This document shows, one piece after another, positions 25,097 through 36,900 of a stretch of 64,000 bases of DNA. This DNA is from Chondrosia reniformis. Taxonomy: Eukaryota > Porifera > Demospongiae > Chondrillida > Chondrillidae. Where the stretch lies: positions 1,614,501 to 1,678,500 of the forward strand of contig OX359192.1 in the NCBI GenBank assembly GCA_947172415.1. Reading direction: 5' to 3'. Below the pieces are notes generated by a model, which was not told where the DNA came from, made no database searches, and was given only the letters and a program-made list of their open reading frames with translations. Each line of letters begins with the position of its first letter. Position 1 is the stretch's first letter. The position numbers and the translations under genes were made by a program.

Positions 25097-28000
25097 ATGG
25101 ACGAAACTAGTGCCCCTGGATTTTTTCAGACACTTCTCATTGTGGGCATTTTGTGTATACAAACTTCGCCTAGACCAGAGTGTCCTTTACCTCCTCTTAA
25201 TAATGGGTGAGTATTCTATTGGGTAGAAGATTCTCTTTAAAAGTGAATCACTTGACCATGTGTCGCTGTTCCTAAGTGTAAGTGTGTTATGTACCGTTCT
25301 GTATTATTACTGTAGGCAAGCCGCGTGCTGGAAGTACAGAATTGTGGACGTTAATATTACTACGACAGAAACGTATCTATTCTTTAAGCTTATAAACGTA
25401 ACTGACCCTATTACTAGGATAGTGTAAGTATATTCTACATGAACTAAAACTTGTTTATAAACTCTACCGATTCATTGATTCTAACATTTTTTTCTACTTT
25501 AAACATCAAAACACAACAAATATGAAATTGTGTGATAAACCACACAGTGTGAATAGCATTAATTTCTTTATGACTTAATATTTCCAAAGTTTAAGTATTG
25601 TTAAAGGTTAGGTATGTATTTAGTTATTTTTGTCGCTGTCTATAAGCATTGACTTTAAATATTATGAGATGAATTCTGTGTAGTACAGACACCCTAAATA
25701 TAGATAAATGTGTATATTTTTAAATACTACAAATTGTGCCTCGTTAATTTAGCTTAAAATTTTCAAATTTTGAATTTTGTTGAAGGAGGCGCTATCTACA
25801 GACTGGCTGTGTAGTGGAAGTGATAGCATAGGGTACGTACGGTACACTAATTAACCATAGGGCTGTGATTGAGTAGCTGAAAATGAGCTAAATGGTTTAG
25901 ATGCCAAATCTAGCATATATAGTATGTATATGCTAGATTTATTATAAGAGAATGCTACCTATAGAGAATCAAAAGGTTCAGCTAATACATAGATTTTGTA
26001 ACTAGCAATTTTAAAACTGAAACCAAACTTATAAAAATGTCACAGAAAGGGAAAAATATGAATTGAGCAATTGCTTGGAATTGAACCCAGCTGGTTATGA
26101 CCACCAGTGCTCTTTCACTGAGTTACAATTGTCACAGCAATACTCCATTCCTGTGTACAATGTCCATTACGTACATTCTCTAATTTGAATGTTAAAAGGA
26201 ACCTCTCCTAGTGGTCTCCTTAAATTGCAAAGTATCTAGAACATCCACCCACAGTTTATAGTTCTGTCCAATTTGCTGCTGAACTCTTTATACATAAGAA
26301 CATCTGAAGATCAATACATCTCTTTCCTACTGTGACCACATCTTCTCATAATGACAGATGAATATTTTGTAATTCTACAATCTGTTGAGTAAAATGGTTA
26401 CTTTCATTTGGTCAATTAAAGGTGGTATATCTTCCTGAAAACCCTGTCTTTCCCAGTGGAGCAGAATAGTAAACTGAAACTCCTGTATCCTCGTCCAAAG
26501 CCCTCAGGAGGTTTAGTTCCCTATAGGCCTTTTTCAGTAAAAAAGACACAGTATGTAGGAAAATGATGTTTTACATTGTTCATAGAGAATGTGTTATTTT
26601 TGGTGCTGTTTTGAAGTAATTCCTCTTTCCTCTTTAGAACTCAGACAACTGTTAGTGAAGTAAGAACTAGAAAGGTAGTTGTTGAGACTAGAAAGAAGTG
26701 TACTATGGACCTGTTTCCTAATATGGAGTTTACGATGCCACAAGTTTACTCCATCTTTATAATTGACTCTCCAGCTGAAGGAGACCATTATCCCAACAAC
26801 TATATATGTAGATGGAGAATGTTTGATTTTAACGACAGATTGATTGAAGTGAAAATGCTACGACAAGACATACAGGGTGGACTTGATAATTGTACTGATA
26901 GATTAACTGTTAATCGTCCAGAAAGTTTCCCAGAATTGACTACTTGTGGCGATAATAATGCTATACCGGATGGCTTGAATGGAAAGATATACAGTGGGAA
27001 AATAGACCTTGTGTTTGAGTCAGATGATAAAATAAGTGGAAGGGGATTTCGCTTCATTATTTCAGCTATAAGAAGAAGTGCCAATAGAAACAAGGTAATG
27101 CCGTGTGTCTTCACCTTTCTCTGAATGTTGCTGCTCCCCATAGATGTGTAGGTACACACATATATATACGTATGTCTACTTACGTATGTGTGTGTATGTA
27201 TACTTATATATGTCTACCTATGTACCTATATAATGCTCCCATACATCTACGTATGTAATCTATGTACATAATTGATAAACTGTAGAGCTCTACTCAGTAG
27301 CCACACATAGGTAGTGTACTAATTTGTCTCCTCTTCTCTCCCTGGAGCAGAATAAAGAGAAAATTCTTGTATCCTCATCCAAAGCTCTCACTAGCTTTAG
27401 TTCCCTATATGCCTTTTACTCTAGAGTAGACATAGTTTGTAGGATAATGTTGTTTTAGAATACTCATGAAGGTGGACTGGTGTACGCTTTGAAAGTTCAG
27501 GACTGACCGGCTAATACTTATATGTTTGTTTGGTTATAGACTGGTTACGTAATATCTACATTGGTTACGTAATATCTACAGTTACCTACATATGTGTATA
27601 TGGTTTCTAAGAAACAACTAAGACCTAACAAATTCATTAGAACTGTACTGTAACTGATAAGATAACTATTGAATTGATTGCTGTTTACTCTGTATAGAGG
27701 GAATTGAATCCACCAGAAACCCATAAACGGGTAAGGTGTACCTGTCCCACTCTACCGCACAGTCTTGAAGACATGTGAGTTCATACGTATCCTAGTTACG
27801 CACTAGTAGGCTCACTTGGTGTATGACTTCCCTTAGCTATTTCACATCTCATAATAATGTCGGGTTGTTAAAAGGATTTTTTAACAATATTGTTACGCTC
27901 GCTATACAAGTGTTTTCCTCGGACTTGTATTTATAAAGGCTTTATCCTATTTGTGAACAGTAGGAAGTGTATGTTCTATTCATATTGTCTATTGTTTCCA

Positions 28001-31000
28001 TATACAGCAAAGGTTGTCCGATCTATAGCCTTTAATTGCTTATCAAATCATTTAAGCAATAACAACTGATTTGTTCTTCTAAGCTGAATGCATGACAACT
28101 TGTGTCATCATTTCAATGTAAATATGTTGTCACTGTGTTTGTTTTGTGATATAGTGCAAAGTCCTCCACTAGCTCCTCTCACTCTCACTCTCTGTGTGTG
28201 TCTTTATTAATACCCCTAACAATGGCTCAATGTAGGAATGGCTTCTGTAAGGCTTCACTCACCACCCACAGCCAGATTTCTAATTTCTGGCCTTAGGATC
28301 AGTGTAGCTGTACATCAAGTGTGTGTAGACAGGTTTAAGGGGGGCATATTGGAAACTAATTATGGGTACTAATTAGCTGTTCTTCTTACTTCATCTTGTC
28401 CCTTTTCATAATCAGTGTGAGTGGGCGTGTCTTGTGCACTTTTAATGATTCTGTCTTGGATACATAAATGATATTATTATATTCAAAGTGTCTTGGTTAG
28501 AAGATGTTGTAAAGGTACGTAGGAGTAAGGTTAAATGTCTCAGAGGTAGCAGGTAGGTTAAATGTTCAATTACCTCAAAGGGAGTTTGTCAGGTTACCTC
28601 ATTGGAATAATGGAGACTTAATTATGTAAGGACTGCTACTAACCCACTGATATGTATACATGCAAGTTAATTATGCAAGCGCCTTTACAACTCTTGGATA
28701 TGGTTGGTTATTCTATGGTGTAGATAGCAGAAATAGATGGTAAAGTAAAGGTATACAGAAGTGGCGGCTACCAAACTGTTATGTTTCATTGTACATAGGT
28801 GATTCAATGTACGTACGTACGTGCATTTTTGTATATAAATGTAGTCTGGGTTTCTATAGGGGGAACATTTGCCTCCCCCTTGAAAATATTTGTCCCCCTT
28901 GAAGTAAGTTTCTCATGTCTAGCTAAATGGCTATAGTAACCCTCTGTAAAGCTAACTTTAATTCCAGACAACTTTGGAGATAAATTTGGTGATCAATGTA
29001 TAGCTAATGTACATCTGTAACAACCATGTATGTATACATATGTCTGCTAATGTAGGGATGGCCCAAAAACATGGCTGCCCTATTCAATATATACGTACGT
29101 ATAAGGCCACCAGTTTTCACCTTAAAAATCAATAACAAATGGATTTATATACGTATATACGTATACATAAATGTCTTGTACAATGTATAAATGATGAGGA
29201 GTACATTTGTTGTGATTGTTGATGAGCTAGAAAAAGTTATTGAGCGTCCACAACAAGGAATTCTTTAGTAAAACGTTTTGACCCATGGGTCTTCATCTGC
29301 AAATATGATAATACAAGAGTGCTGTCATTTAAAAGTGTGCCAAATATTAAAATAAGATAAAGAGTTTGTGAGAATAGTGTTAATTAATAAAATCATTTCA
29401 GATTGGATCTGGAGATAATCCTGGATCCATTTTAAAACAGGGGCAGTCTTTATATTGTACAATTGTATACGTATATATCTCTATAGGTGCTCCCATGAGA
29501 GCTTGATGGAGAATAAGGTATACAGGATGCTGATGGATGGTGAAGGTAAATTACACACGCCCATGGCCATTTAAGCATAAGTTTCAAAACAGAACATTTA
29601 GAACACTGATGTAGTTGACACCACAAAGTCTTGTAAATGTCCATTTCACACATAAATCTACAGTCAAAGGCTTTGCAAGTACAGAGAGGTTATAAAAAGG
29701 CACAGTCGGGTGTGGTATCATAAGTGATAGCAATCTGAAGCATTTACAAGAAGATTGAATGTCAGATATCCAAATAACTACACACTTGTGGCTTGCCTGC
29801 CATGGTGACCATAAACAGCGACATCCTATGGGTGCTACCAAACCTTCTAAGAAGCCGAACTTGATATATTTGACACTTTGAATCCCTATTGATATCCAGT
29901 TAGCACAGAAGCCCAATTGTCATGGTTGAGAAGGGTCCCTCTATCTATGACTTCTAGTTCACATCAGCCTTTTGGAATGTGAATAGAAAAACAGCACCCA
30001 TAGTGAAGTGATTATTTAATTAAGCGGTCGCCAATAGGCCTGCATGTGAACTAATTGGAAGAAGTAGAGAATTTGCAGGACGTCTTTGTTCGCTCTTAGT
30101 TATATTGACTTCATTATTGCCCTTAAAGAAGTTACCATGGAAATTGTATTATAGTGTTGTAGTATGTATAGTTCAGCAGTAAATAGTTGCTTAATAGTAA
30201 GACCTCTCCAAATTGCACTTTAGTTTCCATCCACCGCCCACATACATTACAGGAAGCCGACTTCTTTTCTCTTATTTTTATTATACACTAGTTATACCAG
30301 TATTCCCTATTGTAAAAACCCTAACGTTTTGCAGTGTGTGAAGCTCGTTGTTCCTACCTCGTGATCTTTTAACGGCTAAACCAACAGCTATGTGAAGTCT
30401 TAGGTTTCGCCCGTAGCTACTTGCTTGCATAAAATATTATACTCTAAATTTTATTTGAATCAGAGTGTTATGTCACCTTATTATGGTTCTGAATTGCATT
30501 TAAGCACAAGTGCAATGCTTAAATGTAAAACCATTTTAATGCATAATTATGCTATTTGCTGAACTTATAAACATGTCTGTTGGATAAAGGTCACAGTGGT
30601 TAACCAAGGGCTGATGTGAAACATATTTTTTGAAGGTTTCAGTTGGTTTATTGTCCCAAGTCAACCTTGCAGTTATGTCATGCACCTGCAAGGCGCTTGT
30701 CTGGCTCCTGCTATCCTCCCCTTTACTGTTGTTTGAAAACATTTGTAGGTCACAACATCTCCTATGGGTTCGTGGGTCTGAGAGGCTGTCCAGGAGTAGA
30801 CTTGTTCTACACTGGACAATTCCAATACCCCTCTGAAGAAGAATGTGCTAAAATGACTTTTGGTCTCTCGAAAAACGACATCTCATTGTTTCTACAACAC
30901 AAAGAATTGAAATATGCCAAGGAAAGGGAGGTAGCAGACTTTGAAGATAGTTATTGCTCGGTTCAACCAGTAAGTAAACTTGCATGCATTGTGCAAGATA

Positions 31001-33458
31001 TGTTAATTATTTCAAAATCTGTTTTTTGTGAAGAAAGAGTGTACGTATTTTGAACTTGTCTATTTTGATGATAGGGGATTTCTTCAAACTGCACCTAACT
31101 TATCTTTGAGATGGTTCATCTTTAGTCTTTTGAGCATCTAAAGAAGCAGTTTAGTTTCTTGAGAAGACGGACATTGTTGAAGAAGCCTTCCAGGAATGAA
31201 ACCTCTGACAGACGTTCAAATGACTAAAGATGAACCATCTCAAATATTGTACAGTTTTAGTAAGTCAGCAAATCAAATGCTCATGTATATAGCACAAAGT
31301 TATTACATTTTGATTCAATGAATTAAAATTGAATTCAGTAGTGTATTGTCTTATTATGTTGAGAAGAGAGTGAAAAATAACTGTTAACATCTACGTTTCA
31401 GTTTGTGCATTCTAAGTCATCACAGTATCTTGACTCCTCAGCAAGTCAAGCCACGTGTCCTGATGGATCCTTCCTGCACTATCTCCAAAGAGGTGGTGGC
31501 ATTATACCTAGTATGTAGATTGACTGCCTCTCCTTAAATAGACTCCTCCTGTAGGCAAGTAGGCGTGCAGCTCTCACTTGAACACCAACAAGTACAAGGT
31601 TGTTATCTCACACAAATGAAATACCTCCACCTTTCAATATTACATCAGGTCAATGACCTCAAGTGGGTGGGGTTACTCAAATACCTTGATTTAAAGGTTA
31701 CTTAACTGGATAACCACAATCCTGTCTATATGTCTGTATGGACAAAATTATTTCATGTCAATTTAATGTAATTCTTAAATGAATCTAAGCTGACAGTGAA
31801 TTTGTAGTTTACAGAGGAATGTAGACAGGTTGTCATAGGTAAAGGCTAAGATGATCACTGTTACGTAGCTTAGATTCATTTAAGACAGAATTGATAAATT
31901 GAACTGAATTGAAATAATGTTGTCTATATAGACATATAGATAGGTTTGCATCAAAATACACTAATCCACTAATCACTCATTTGTAATGTCATTATTAGTG
32001 ATAATTCCGGATCCAAGACTAGGTACTGTTTTATACATCCTCTCTTTCTCTATGTTCGTTAACTATGAAAGTATCACAAAGTGGTATTCTAGGTTGGTTG
32101 TTAGACATTGTATTAATAATTCGTTCGCTTCCAACCAAATAATTTGCAAAATGTCAGTAATGATTTAGTAACAAATCATTTGGTTGGAATCGAACGAATT
32201 CATAATACTATGAGAGCATCTTTTGAAAGGATCATCTTTCAACTTTTAGACACTCTAAAGGTCGAAAGGTGATCCTTTCAAAAGATGCAGTTAGAAGAAA
32301 TCTTTATTCTATTAACTATGAAAGTAGTTGATTAGAAATTCCAAAAGTGACTGTTTTAATCTCCTAGGAGATACGTACGTATATATTTCACAATAATCAT
32401 ATAGTCACTCAAGACAATACAAAAGCTATCACTCCTATTTTGTACACACTAAAACTATCACTTGTTCCCCTGTGACAATACAAAACCTATCACTCCTAAC
32501 TAAAACTATCACTTGTTCCCCTGTGACCTTGGGAACAGGCCATACTGTGGTTTATCCTTATCCAATCAAGTGCAGGGGTGTTCTTTATGTTACCATAGCA
32601 ACTGCAACCCTGTGCTGCCAAGCATGTATGTTAATGGCCTCTGTGCTTCACTATTATACATGTATTATTGTGCACAGGGAATCTGGTGTCACTGTATCTT
32701 CTGTAAATCTCTCTACTTAGGTAATTGGACGACTAAAAGATATTCCTTTCACATTATTAAGACCTCCAAACTTACCAACCATTTCTAAAAGTCTATTGCA
32801 TACCCAATTAAGGCTACAATGAGCAAATAATATACATATTGATGTGTTATGACTCCAAGAAATTCTTTTCTTACGTGTTTTTATGTACATAATACTTAAA
32901 CAGTTGTGGTTTCCTAAGCTTAAGTACATAGCTTTCGCTATAGTTGTGCCACAAATCGAACCGATTGACAATTAAGTCTTTGAAAACCATTTTTGATAAT
33001 ACTAGACCAAGATAATGTGCAAAAGGCTTTATTAGAGATATGGATTTGAAATTGATGGCAGTCAAATGTTGAACTGGAATCAGTGATGTGTTCCATGTGA
33101 TTTAAATGGTTAAGTTGACAGCTTAGGACCAGCAAATAGTTTGAGTTTAGTTTGGTAACACTTTTTCTTTTTTCAAGAGAAATGCAGTATTGTACATAAG
33201 TATATGTATTATGTATTATTATGAAGTGTGTTTAGTCACATGTTTATTTGCATATCACTTGGTTATACTCCACAGATGGTGCCGATAGAAAAAAGATCTC
33301 CTTTGGCAATTGAAGAGCTAGTATTAGAGGACATGATAGAGAATCCTGATCGTACCAAGGCTAATCAATACCTGAAAGTTTGGTCATACGACTTGCTTCT
33401 CCGAGTAGCTTCTGAACTTGCTAAAGGCGGAACATTACCTTCATTTACACCTGTTTAA
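25097..33458 (+). CDS. Secreted CUB-domain protein C, expanded introns
   Basis: Third paralogue; exons 25097-25206, 25316-25423, 26638-27094, 27698-27774, 29487-29545, 30749-30969, 33276-33458 give 405 codons. All six intron phases (2,2,0,2,1,0) equal those of A and B, which supports the model across introns of up to 2.3 kb. The N-terminus has a hydrophobic stretch (FFQTLLIVGILCI) then CPLPPLNNG and QAACWKYRI. Exon 3 is the clearest CUB domain: PNNYICRWRMFDF, NCTDRLTV, TTCGDNNAIP, DLVFESDDKISGRGFRF. Exon 4 has RCTCPTLPHSLED, exon 6 YGFVGLRGCPGVDLFYTGQF and GLSKNDISLF. The terminal exon matches A and B in position. An alternative terminal exon may exist at 31402-31519. Confidence 0.75.
26065..26150 (-). 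mobile_element. tRNA-derived SINE fragment, copy 1
   Basis: On the minus strand it reads TGTAACTCAGTGAAAGAGCA (A-box-like), GGTGGTCATAACCAGCTG (anticodon-arm-like) and GGGTTCAATTCC (B-box-like). It is related to 39414-39512. Both are too degenerate for a working tRNA. It lies in the 1.2-kb intron 2 of CUB-like C. Confidence 0.75.
26440..26585 (+). repeat. Family R1, copy 8
   Basis: Plus-strand copy just before exon 3 of CUB-like C, with GGTTTAGTTCCCTATAGGCC. Confidence 0.8.
27330..27475 (+). repeat. Family R1, copy 9
   Basis: Plus-strand copy in intron 3 of CUB-like C, about 890 bp after copy 8 and in the same orientation. Confidence 0.8.
28845..28915 (+). repeat. Dispersed repeat fragment (family with 4266-4395)
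   Basis: TTTCTATAGGGGGAACATTT and TGAAAATATTTGTCCCCCTT in intron 4 of CUB-like C. Confidence 0.45.
29240..29302 (-). repeat. CTGATGA...GAAAC motif relic (reverse, degenerate)
   Basis: Minus strand reads GCAGATGAAGACCCATGGGT then CAAAACGTTTTAC. Confidence 0.45.
29546..30748 (+). other. CUB-like C intron 5
   Basis: 1.2 kb without a convincing frame or repeat that I can place. Confidence 0.6.
31105..31244. mobile_element. MITE-like element with 23-bp terminal inverted repeats
   Basis: Begins TTTGAGATGGTTCATCTTTA and ends with the exact reverse complement of its first 23 bases; about 140 bp, no coding capacity. It lies in intron 6 of CUB-like C. Confidence 0.85.
31721..31946. mobile_element. 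Palindromic fold-back element
   Basis: Arms of roughly 65-80 bp with few mismatches; the inner 18 bp CTTAAATGAATCTAAGCT at 31774 is exactly inverted at 31867-31884. The outer arms share TGTCTATAT and ATTATTTCA blocks. Confidence 0.8.
32109..32212. mobile_element. Short palindromic element
   Basis: Arms of about 36 bp around GTATTAATAATTCGTTCG and CGAACGAATTCATAATAC, with a few mismatches and a loop of about 25 bp. Confidence 0.75.
32216..32288. mobile_element. Hairpin with 25-bp arms
   Basis: GCATCTTTTGAAAGGATCAT at the left is matched in reverse at the right (ATGATCC versus GTGATCC, one mismatch). It abuts the previous palindrome. The pair is flanked by the direct repeat TTAACTATGAAAGTA at 32059 and 32312. 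Confidence 0.8.
32415..32526 (+). repeat. Two-copy tandem repeat
   Basis: Two copies (61 and 51 bp) sharing CAATACAAAA, CTATCACTCCTA and CTATCACTTGTTCCCCTGTG. It lies in intron 6 of CUB-like C. Confidence 0.85.
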
Positions 33459-33998
33459 GTCATTATACGTCATCGCCTCAATGATCATTTTATTTTACAT
33501 ATACATACAGTATATGTATATATAATACCACATCAACATTAATTTTGTATATTTATATATAATATGTATGTACGTTTGTTGGTTATTTTGTCTTAATTGA
33601 GTGTACAGTTATTTCATGCAATGTTCCATGCCTAAATAGTAATTTTTAAATCATGCAAAATATAAAACAATAGTGAAATGCAGCATCAAATCTCAGGTTT
33701 CAGAAGGCATGAAACCTATTTGAAATTCTATGAACAGCCAGATTTCAAAAGGTATAGTATGTATTAAATTTGGAAAGGGGGCTGTTAAAACTTGAAACCA
33801 GTGAAATTGAAACCTGGCTGTTTAAGAAGTTTCAAATAGATTTCATGCCATATGAACCTGAAATTTGATCCTGTCAGTGAAGCATGTTAAAACAGTTCAT
33901 AAAATTAATATTCAGTTATATAGTGTAACCAATTGTCAAGTGTGTACATTTAAAGTTATATTAAGTTTACGGTCTTTGGTACGTATGTGGGGTAACTG
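33459..33998. other. Convergent intergenic region, CUB-like C and ZNFX1-like
   Basis: 540 bp between two converging genes. It holds the palindromic element at 33685-33869; the rest is AT-rich 3' sequence. Confidence 0.7.
33685..33869. mobile_element. Palindromic MITE-like element
   Basis: Arms of about 65 bp. The left arm starts ATCAAATCTCAGGTTTCAGA and the right ends CCTGAAATTTGAT. Both arms carry GGCATGAAACCTATTTGAAA-type blocks and an AACAGCCAG motif. Total about 185 bp; no coding capacity. Confidence 0.85.
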
Positions 33999-36900
33999 TT
34001 ATGTATTATATAGTTTTGGATAAGTGATAGGAGTAAAGTTAAATCTTGACTTCTTTTCTGAAGTTGTAATAATCTCTTTTTCTCTTGTACTTACATCTCT
34101 TTTCTTTCCTACTACAGTTAGGTTTGTTTCACTACTTGGTGATGGTTCTGATGGCCATGGGTTCTTGAGGAAGGCAGCTTTTGGTATGGGCGGCTGAGGA
34201 TTACAACTATTCTTGTGTCCACACTTGAGTGTGCAATGAATATATTTCAGACACTTTTCTGTACATCTTATTTTATTAGGGTCCTGGGAACACCTGACCA
34301 ATACACCATGGCCGCACTTCCGTGTTTGCGTTATTTCCATCTGACAACCTTTTTTCATTATTTTTTCTTTCTGGTGGCATTTCACACTGACCTCATGCCT
34401 TTCTCTACATAGGTGGTTTAGACTTATTCTCTGTGAACAAGGAGGGCAAACTATATGCCCATCTCTCTTTTTATGTTCCTTACACTCACTGTCACATTGC
34501 ATCTTGCAGTCTCTACATTTGATGGTACATTTGGTTTTACAAGGTGGACATTTTAGATTTCTTTGTACTTTTTTGTGAAGACTGCAAGTCTTATCACAGA
34601 CCTTCTTACAAATATAGCATTTCTGTGAGCATGGACGGGAACATTCAAAAGGTCGATTAAAATCCTTGGAACACTTAACTCTCAGCTTTCCTTCCTCATT
34701 TCCACACTTGCGACAAATTTTCAATTCAAGGAATTCTCCCACAGCTTTCTGTTTTCCTGCTTCATCCAGGATTTTCTTCCAAAGTGGTTCACATCTGAAT
34801 AGTGAAAGGTTTCCAATGCAATACAGCCCATTCCGAGCTCTGGAGAGAGCCACGCATATTCGATTGGCAACTTTCATAAAGCCAGGATTATTGTTTTGAT
34901 TACTTCTTACAAGAGATATAATGACTATCTCATTTTCTTCTCCCTGATACTCGTCCAAAACTTTGACTAGAATGCCCTCGTGATCCATTTTAAGCTCACG
35001 TAAGATTTCACGTATTTCATTAGCCTGTCCAGAGTATGGTGTGAGAATGGTGATATTTTTGCCATCATAATATCCCTGCAAAAGGTAAAGTGCAAGACTG
35101 ACTACAAAGTTAGCCTCATGATCATTCCTGTAACTTGCAAGGGGGCTCCCCCTTTCTAACTCTTGATGGTCAATGAAGAAGAGATCCCCAGCTATTGGCT
35201 TTACGTGTTTATAATTCTTCACCGTGTGGTGGTTTAGCAGTTGTGGGTAAATATGAGGGGAAATGAGACGAGCAATTTCAGGCCGCATCCTGTGTTGTGT
35301 TGTGAGTGTGACATGGGGAAGACCATTCTTGAGCAATCTCTCAAAGAGTGATACATCTAAGTGGTACTTCTGTCCTAATTCATATGATGCTACAGGTGGA
35401 CGCAGTTGACTGTGGTCTCCAATAAGAATTAGGTGCTCTACAGATTCTGTGAGACTAGTGAGAATATGGGACTCTAGTACTTCAGCTGCCTCCTCCACTA
35501 GAACAATGCTGGGTCTCAGGGCTTTCAGCATGTTGTAATTCATAGCAGCACCAGTAGTAGTCATGCCTATTACTTCTATTTTGAAGTGACCGTGTTCTCC
35601 TTCCATTGTGTAGCACTTTCCCATCTCCCTCTGCAAATGGTAGCCCTCACAAGTGTTTGTAAAGTGCTTCATTGTTTCTTCTAAGTCTTTTTCAAAGAAG
35701 GGTAACCGTATATCACTGTTACTAGAGAGGAGATGATACAGTGGTTGCTTGTTGTTAGATCCAAGTTCCCTTAGACACTCTGATAACATCTGAGCTCGCG
35801 TGAGAGGAGATTCTGATTGGATAATTGGCCCCATGTATGCACTGTCTTCTTCCCCTAATGCTTTCTCATTTTGTGTGTCTAGAGTAAAGTTTGTTTCTTG
35901 GAGGTGATCAGTGGATTGTTCATGGCTGCTTGGTATTGATGAAGTTGTAGAGGTGGATCCCAAGCTGAGTTGATTATTTCTGGAACTATGAAAGCTAGGC
36001 TGCAACTGATATATAGGTAAACGTTTCCTCAATTGCTTTATCATTCGGAAGACTTCTTTCAGGTGAATCTCTTCATCTGCAGAAAGTATTGGTGGCTCCA
36101 GTTTATCTTTGTAATTGCTTTTAGTCACTAGAAATGTACCTGAATTATTTGAGATAGCGTCTAAAGGTATTTTAACTTTCTGAGCGGTTTCCTTTGCAGT
36201 AAACGTTTCAAAATGCACTTTTGGAGCTCTTCTTTGTTGCTTATTGGATGCAAAATTTACTGCAGGGATATTTGAAAATGGTGGATCATGGTAAGTACCA
36301 CCAGGAACACAAAATGGCATTCCAGGGACACTTTGTCTTTCAGATGAGACAGTTTGTTCCAACACCACTAGCTCTGGTTGAGGAAGATAATCTTCAAAGA
36401 ATGAATAGTCTTCTAGAGTTCCTCCTGTTGAGCTGTCTTCAGAATATTCAGAGTTCTCTGATTCATAATCAGATTCGTGGTCGGCAGCTGTTTCCGTTGT
36501 GGTTGATGAACTTTCAGCCTCTGTATGGTTAGTGGGTTTTATTTCTTTCTGCTCCAGTAGACCTAGCCAGTACATCACTCTAATGCCAAAGCCTGACACT
36601 TGAATTTGTAAGGGCATCACATTGTCAGGAAAATTTATATACTCATGTATTTCTGACTCTGAATGAATTGAGCTGAATGGAGGTAATGAGTTGTATTCTA
36701 AACATAGGTTCCTCAGAGTTGCCCTTTGCTCTCTGGCTAATGCAATTTCAGGAGGGAGGTTTCTTCTGTTTCTGCCAGTGTATATTTCACTCAACTTTCT
36801 TTCCCACTTCTTAAGTGAACACCTGTTCATAGATTTGCCATATTGCCTACCAATTCTGGCCACTGAAATATTTAGCTTAAGTAAGCTTTCCAAAAATTGA

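Larger units (their letters stand above)
27775..29486 (+). other. CUB-like C intron 4
   Basis: 1.7 kb intron. It holds a repeat fragment (28845-28915, related to 4266-4395), a CTGATGA/GAAAC motif relic (29240-29302, reverse) and frequent TACGTA runs. No gene is seen. Confidence 0.6.
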
